Below are positions 61,537 to 64,000 of a stretch of 64,000 nucleotides of DNA, one piece after another; positions within the stretch are counted from its first letter, which is position 1, and each line of letters begins with the position of its first letter. The position numbers were made by a program, and so were the translations under genes. The notes below the pieces were generated by a model. That model had not been told where the DNA came from. It made no database searches and was given only the letters and a program-made list of their open reading frames with translations. The DNA is from Spirochaetota bacterium (GTDB lineage: Bacteria > Spirochaetota > Spirochaetia > Treponematales > UBA12059): assembly GCA_029547205.1 (NCBI GenBank), contig JAKPPT010000115.1:62001-126000 (forward strand). Direction: 5' to 3'.

Positions 61537-64000
61537 ATGTTAGACAGCGAAACTAAACGACGAATTGATACTGCGCGTGATATACTCGTAGGCAAAGTGC
61601 CCGACCCAAAAAGTCAGGTGGAGCAGATTACCATTGCTCTTGTGTATAAGTTCATGGATGACATGGATAAGGAAGCGGTTGCTCTTGGAGGAAAACCAAG
61701 CTTTTTTACCGGCGATTATGAACGCTACGCATGGAGCAACATATTTGACCCCCGCCTTGGTGGTCATGAAATGCTCAATTTATATGCTGAAGCCATTACC
61801 CGGATGAGCCAGAACCCGAATCTTCCTCAACTCTTCCGTGATATTTTCAAGAATGCCTATCTACCATACCGTGACCCGGAAACCTTGAAACTTTTCCTTA
61901 AAACCATCAATGATTTTACCTACGACCATTCTGAACGATTGGGCGATGCCTTTGAGTATCTTCTTTCGGTTTTGGGAAGTCAGGGTGATGCGGGGCAGTT
62001 TAGAACCCCCCGGCATATCATTGATTTTATGGTGCAGGTTGTAGACCCCCAAAAGCATGAAACAGTTTTAGATCCTGCCTGCGGTACCGCTGGTTTTCTG
62101 ATTTCTGCTTACAAACATATTTTAAGAGAAAATACATCACCCCAATATCGCAATCAGAACGGTACCAATAGAGGCGACTTACTCAATCCTGAAGAACGTA
62201 AAAAACTATTAACCAATTTCAAAGGTTACGATATATCACCGGATATGGTGCGGCTTTCGCTTGTCAATATGTATCTGCATGGATTTGTTCAGCCGCAGAT
62301 TGTGGAATACGATACCCTGACCAGTGAGGACCGCTGGAATGAATACGCTGATGTTATTCTTGCCAATCCCCCTTTTATGACACCGAAAGGCGGTATCAAA
62401 CCTCATAAACGCTTTAGCGTACAGAGCAACCGAAGCGAAGTGCTGTTTGTTGATTATATTGCCGAGCACCTTACCCCTACTGGCAGGGCTGCGGTAATTG
62501 TACCCGAAGGCATTATCTTCCAGAGTGCAAATGCGTATAAGCAACTGCGTAAAATGCTGGTCGAAAACCATCTTTATGCGGTAGTATCGCTTCCTGCAGG
62601 TGTGTTTAATCCCTATTCCGGGGTGAAGACCTCTATACTGCTTATGGACAGGCAACTTGCAAAGAAGACCGATTCTATTCTATTTGTAAAGATCGAAAAC
62701 GACGGCTTTGATCTTGGTGCCCAGCGCCGACCAATAGACAAAAACGACCTGCCCGATGCGTTGAATGTTATTAAGGATTATATTACTGCTGTCAGAAATA
62801 ATACACCGGAATTATTTATTGCAGAAGAAAAGCCCTGTAATGCTTTGCTGGTAAAAAAAGAAAAGCTGGCAGAAAATGGGGAATACAACCTGACCGGGGA
62901 TAGATACAGAATTGTAGAAAAACGAAAACACCAGAAATGGCCGATGGTGAGGTTGATGAAAGTATGTGAGATTGAAAGTGGTTCTCGCCAAAAAGGAGGT
63001 GCGGTAAGTGAAGGTGTCTATAGTATTGGCGGTGAACAGATAGCAGAAGATAGTTCAATCCGTTTTGATAAAATGAAATATATCACCAGAGAACATTTCT
63101 CAGAAATGAGACGAGGAATTCTCAGAGAGAACGATGTATTAATGGTAAAAGATGGTGCAACCACTGGAAAAATTGGATTTTGGAAATATTCCTACGAAGC
63201 GGCAGTAAATGAGCATGTTTATATTTTTCGTGCTAATGAATATATCGAAAGTTATTTTCTTTTTAGAATATTACAGTCGGAAAAGTTTCAAGATTTATTG
63301 AAACCGTATAAAAAAGGAATAATCGGTGGTGTGAGTTTGGAGATTCAAAATATCCAAATCCCCCTTCCGCCGCTTGAGGTCCAGCGCGAGATTGTTGCCG
63401 AGATAGAGGGTTACCAGAAGCTGATTGACGGCTGCCGTCAGGTGGTCGATTCGTGGAAACCGCAGATTGATATTGACCCCAAATGGCCAATGGTGAAGTT
63501 GGGGGAGGTGTGTGAATTGATAAGGGGTATAACGTATTCAAAAGAAGATGAAGTTGAAGAAAATGGCTATCCTGTTTTAAGGGCAAATAATATCAATTTA
63601 GATGGCACCTTGAACTTTGATGAAGTTAAACAAATATCTAAAAAAGTAAATTTAAATGAAAATAAGAAGTTAAAAAAAGGTGATATTTTTATCTGTTTAG
63701 CTAGTGGTAGTAAAGAACATATTGGTAAAGTAGCATTTATTAACAATGATATTGATTATTATTTCGGCGGTTTTATGGGAGCTATTCGGACTTTAAATAA
63801 TGAGATTCTAAACTCAAAATTTCTATTTATAAATTTAAAGAATTCCAAGTTTAATGAATATTTAAGAATTCAAATTAGTGGTGTTAATATAAATAACTTA
63901 AACTCAAAAATTTTATATGAGTTCCAAATCCCCCTCCCCCCACTTGAAGTCCAGCAAAAAATTGTTGCCAAAATCGAAGCTGAACGAAAAGTCATCGACG
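61537..64000 (+). CDS. Fused type I modification/specificity protein HsdM-HsdS (runs off the window end)
   Basis: Open from ATG 61537 to the window edge (821 codons), so the ORF track omits it. Residues about 1-460 are HsdM: helical bundle, GDAFEYLLSVLGSQGDAGQF, SAM motif VLDPACGTAGFLIS (about residue 185) and catalytic VILANPPFMTP (about 270). From about residue 465 HsdS begins without a stop: KWPMVRLMKVCEIESG opens the first target-recognition domain, the spacer has IPLPPLEVQREIVAEIEGYQ, KWPMVKLGEVCELIRG opens the second, and IPLPPLEVQQKIVAKIEAE follows at the edge. It should methylate adenine at a bipartite site. Fusion of M and S is uncommon. Confidence 0.93.
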   Translation, partial: MLDSETKRRIDTARDILVGKVPDPKSQVEQITIALVYKFMDDMDKEAVALGGKPSFFTGDYERYAWSNIFDPRLGGHEMLNLYAEAITRMSQNPNLPQLFRDIFKNAYLPYRDPETLKLFLKTINDFTYDHSERLGDAFEYLLSVLGSQGDAGQFRTPRHIIDFMVQVVDPQKHETVLDPACGTAGFLISAYKHILRENTSPQYRNQNGTNRGDLLNPEERKKLLTNFKGYDISPDMVRLSLVNMYLHGFVQPQIVEYDTLTSEDRWNEYADVILANPPFMTPKGGIKPHKRFSVQSNRSEVLFVDYIAEHLTPTGRAAVIVPEGIIFQSANAYKQLRKMLVENHLYAVVSLPAGVFNPYSGVKTSILLMDRQLAKKTDSILFVKIENDGFDLGAQRRPIDKNDLPDALNVIKDYITAVRNNTPELFIAEEKPCNALLVKKEKLAENGEYNLTGDRYRIVEKRKHQKWPMVRLMKVCEIESGSRQKGGAVSEGVYSIGGEQIAEDSSIRFDKMKYITREHFSEMRRGILRENDVLMVKDGATTGKIGFWKYSYEAAVNEHVYIFRANEYIESYFLFRILQSEKFQDLLKPYKKGIIGGVSLEIQNIQIPLPPLEVQREIVAEIEGYQKLIDGCRQVVDSWKPQIDIDPKWPMVKLGEVCELIRGITYSKEDEVEENGYPVLRANNINLDGTLNFDEVKQISKKVNLNENKKLKKGDIFICLASGSKEHIGKVAFINNDIDYYFGGFMGAIRTLNNEILNSKFLFINLKNSKFNEYLRIQISGVNINNLNSKILYEFQIPLPPLEVQQKIVAKIEAERKVID

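Noticed and set aside
62236-62655. 139-residue minus-strand ORF inside hsdMS
   Set aside because: Opposite the catalytic NPPF region of the methylase; a shadow.
1-64000. tRNA, rRNA, riboswitch or T-box elements
   Set aside because: I looked in the intergenic gaps and recognised none; a covariance-model scan would be needed to exclude small RNAs.

Overview
The window looks like a chromosome segment of a spirochaete, most likely Treponema-like. This is inference from gene content: many short-signal lipoproteins, two beta-barrel-type exported proteins, a clade-III-type single-chain PurL, pyruvate:ferredoxin oxidoreductase, indolepyruvate:ferredoxin oxidoreductase with an ADP-forming acyl-CoA synthetase, a Bmp/Yuf-type nucleoside ABC transporter and a chemoreceptor. 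The metabolism suggested is anaerobic and ferredoxin-based, with amino-acid fermentation. No rRNA, tRNA or cas gene was recognised.

Layout. 0-5.2 kb (minus strand): the 5' two thirds of leuS, a three-copy 65-bp-period repeat, a lipoprotein plus deoD, and an anchored protein of unknown function. 5.4-13 kb (plus): an exported protein, then a nickel-related neighbourhood. It holds a LarA homologue, the decayed remains of an ECF-type transporter, and hypB - a large Fe-S/FAD oxidoreductase split by one in-frame TAG - hypA. 13.2-18 kb (minus): nifJ/por and an esterase. 18.2-24.4 kb (plus): three large exported lipoproteins (clostripain-like peptidase, Ig-like/cadherin-like lipoprotein, subtilisin-like peptidase), flanked on both sides by copies of a small inverted-repeat element. 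24.6-28.1 kb (minus): DUF554 membrane protein, sirtuin, hypothetical. 28.2-35.6 kb (plus): TPR lipoprotein, TraB-family protein, DHH phosphoesterase, two outer-membrane-type proteins, S51 (cyanophycinase-like) lipoprotein. 35.9-43.9 kb (minus): small lipoprotein, three-gene nucleoside ABC transporter, chemoreceptor, GAF/HD-GYP protein. 44-46.8 kb (plus): tldD-tldE. 47-57.7 kb (minus): iorA-iorB-acd operon, glutamine synthetase, purL-purQ-purE. 57.8-58.4 kb: remnant of an insertion sequence. 58.5-64 kb (plus): type I restriction-modification locus with hsdR, a GxxExxY nuclease-fold protein and a fused hsdM-hsdS running off the window.

How it works together. Por and Ior would make acyl-CoA and reduced ferredoxin. 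The ADP-forming synthetase would recover ATP from aryl- or acyl-CoA. The oxidoreductase between hypB and hypA could exchange electrons with NAD(P)H. DeoD and the ABC transporter fit nucleoside salvage beside de novo purine synthesis (purL-Q-E). The exported peptidases, TldD/E and the S51 protein suggest growth on peptides.

The most unusual signals are genome-structural. A MITE-like family (about six copies, TAGTGTCACGAAG termini) supplies the stop codon of three genes. The 10-mer GGGACAGACC is strongly over-represented in coding and non-coding DNA. Repeats sit at or just past several stop codons. A nickel transporter has visibly decayed beside larA. I did not find a clearly new multi-gene system. 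The best candidates are the hypB-oxidoreductase-hypA sandwich, the three-gene protease cluster and the restriction locus with the embedded GxxExxY gene.
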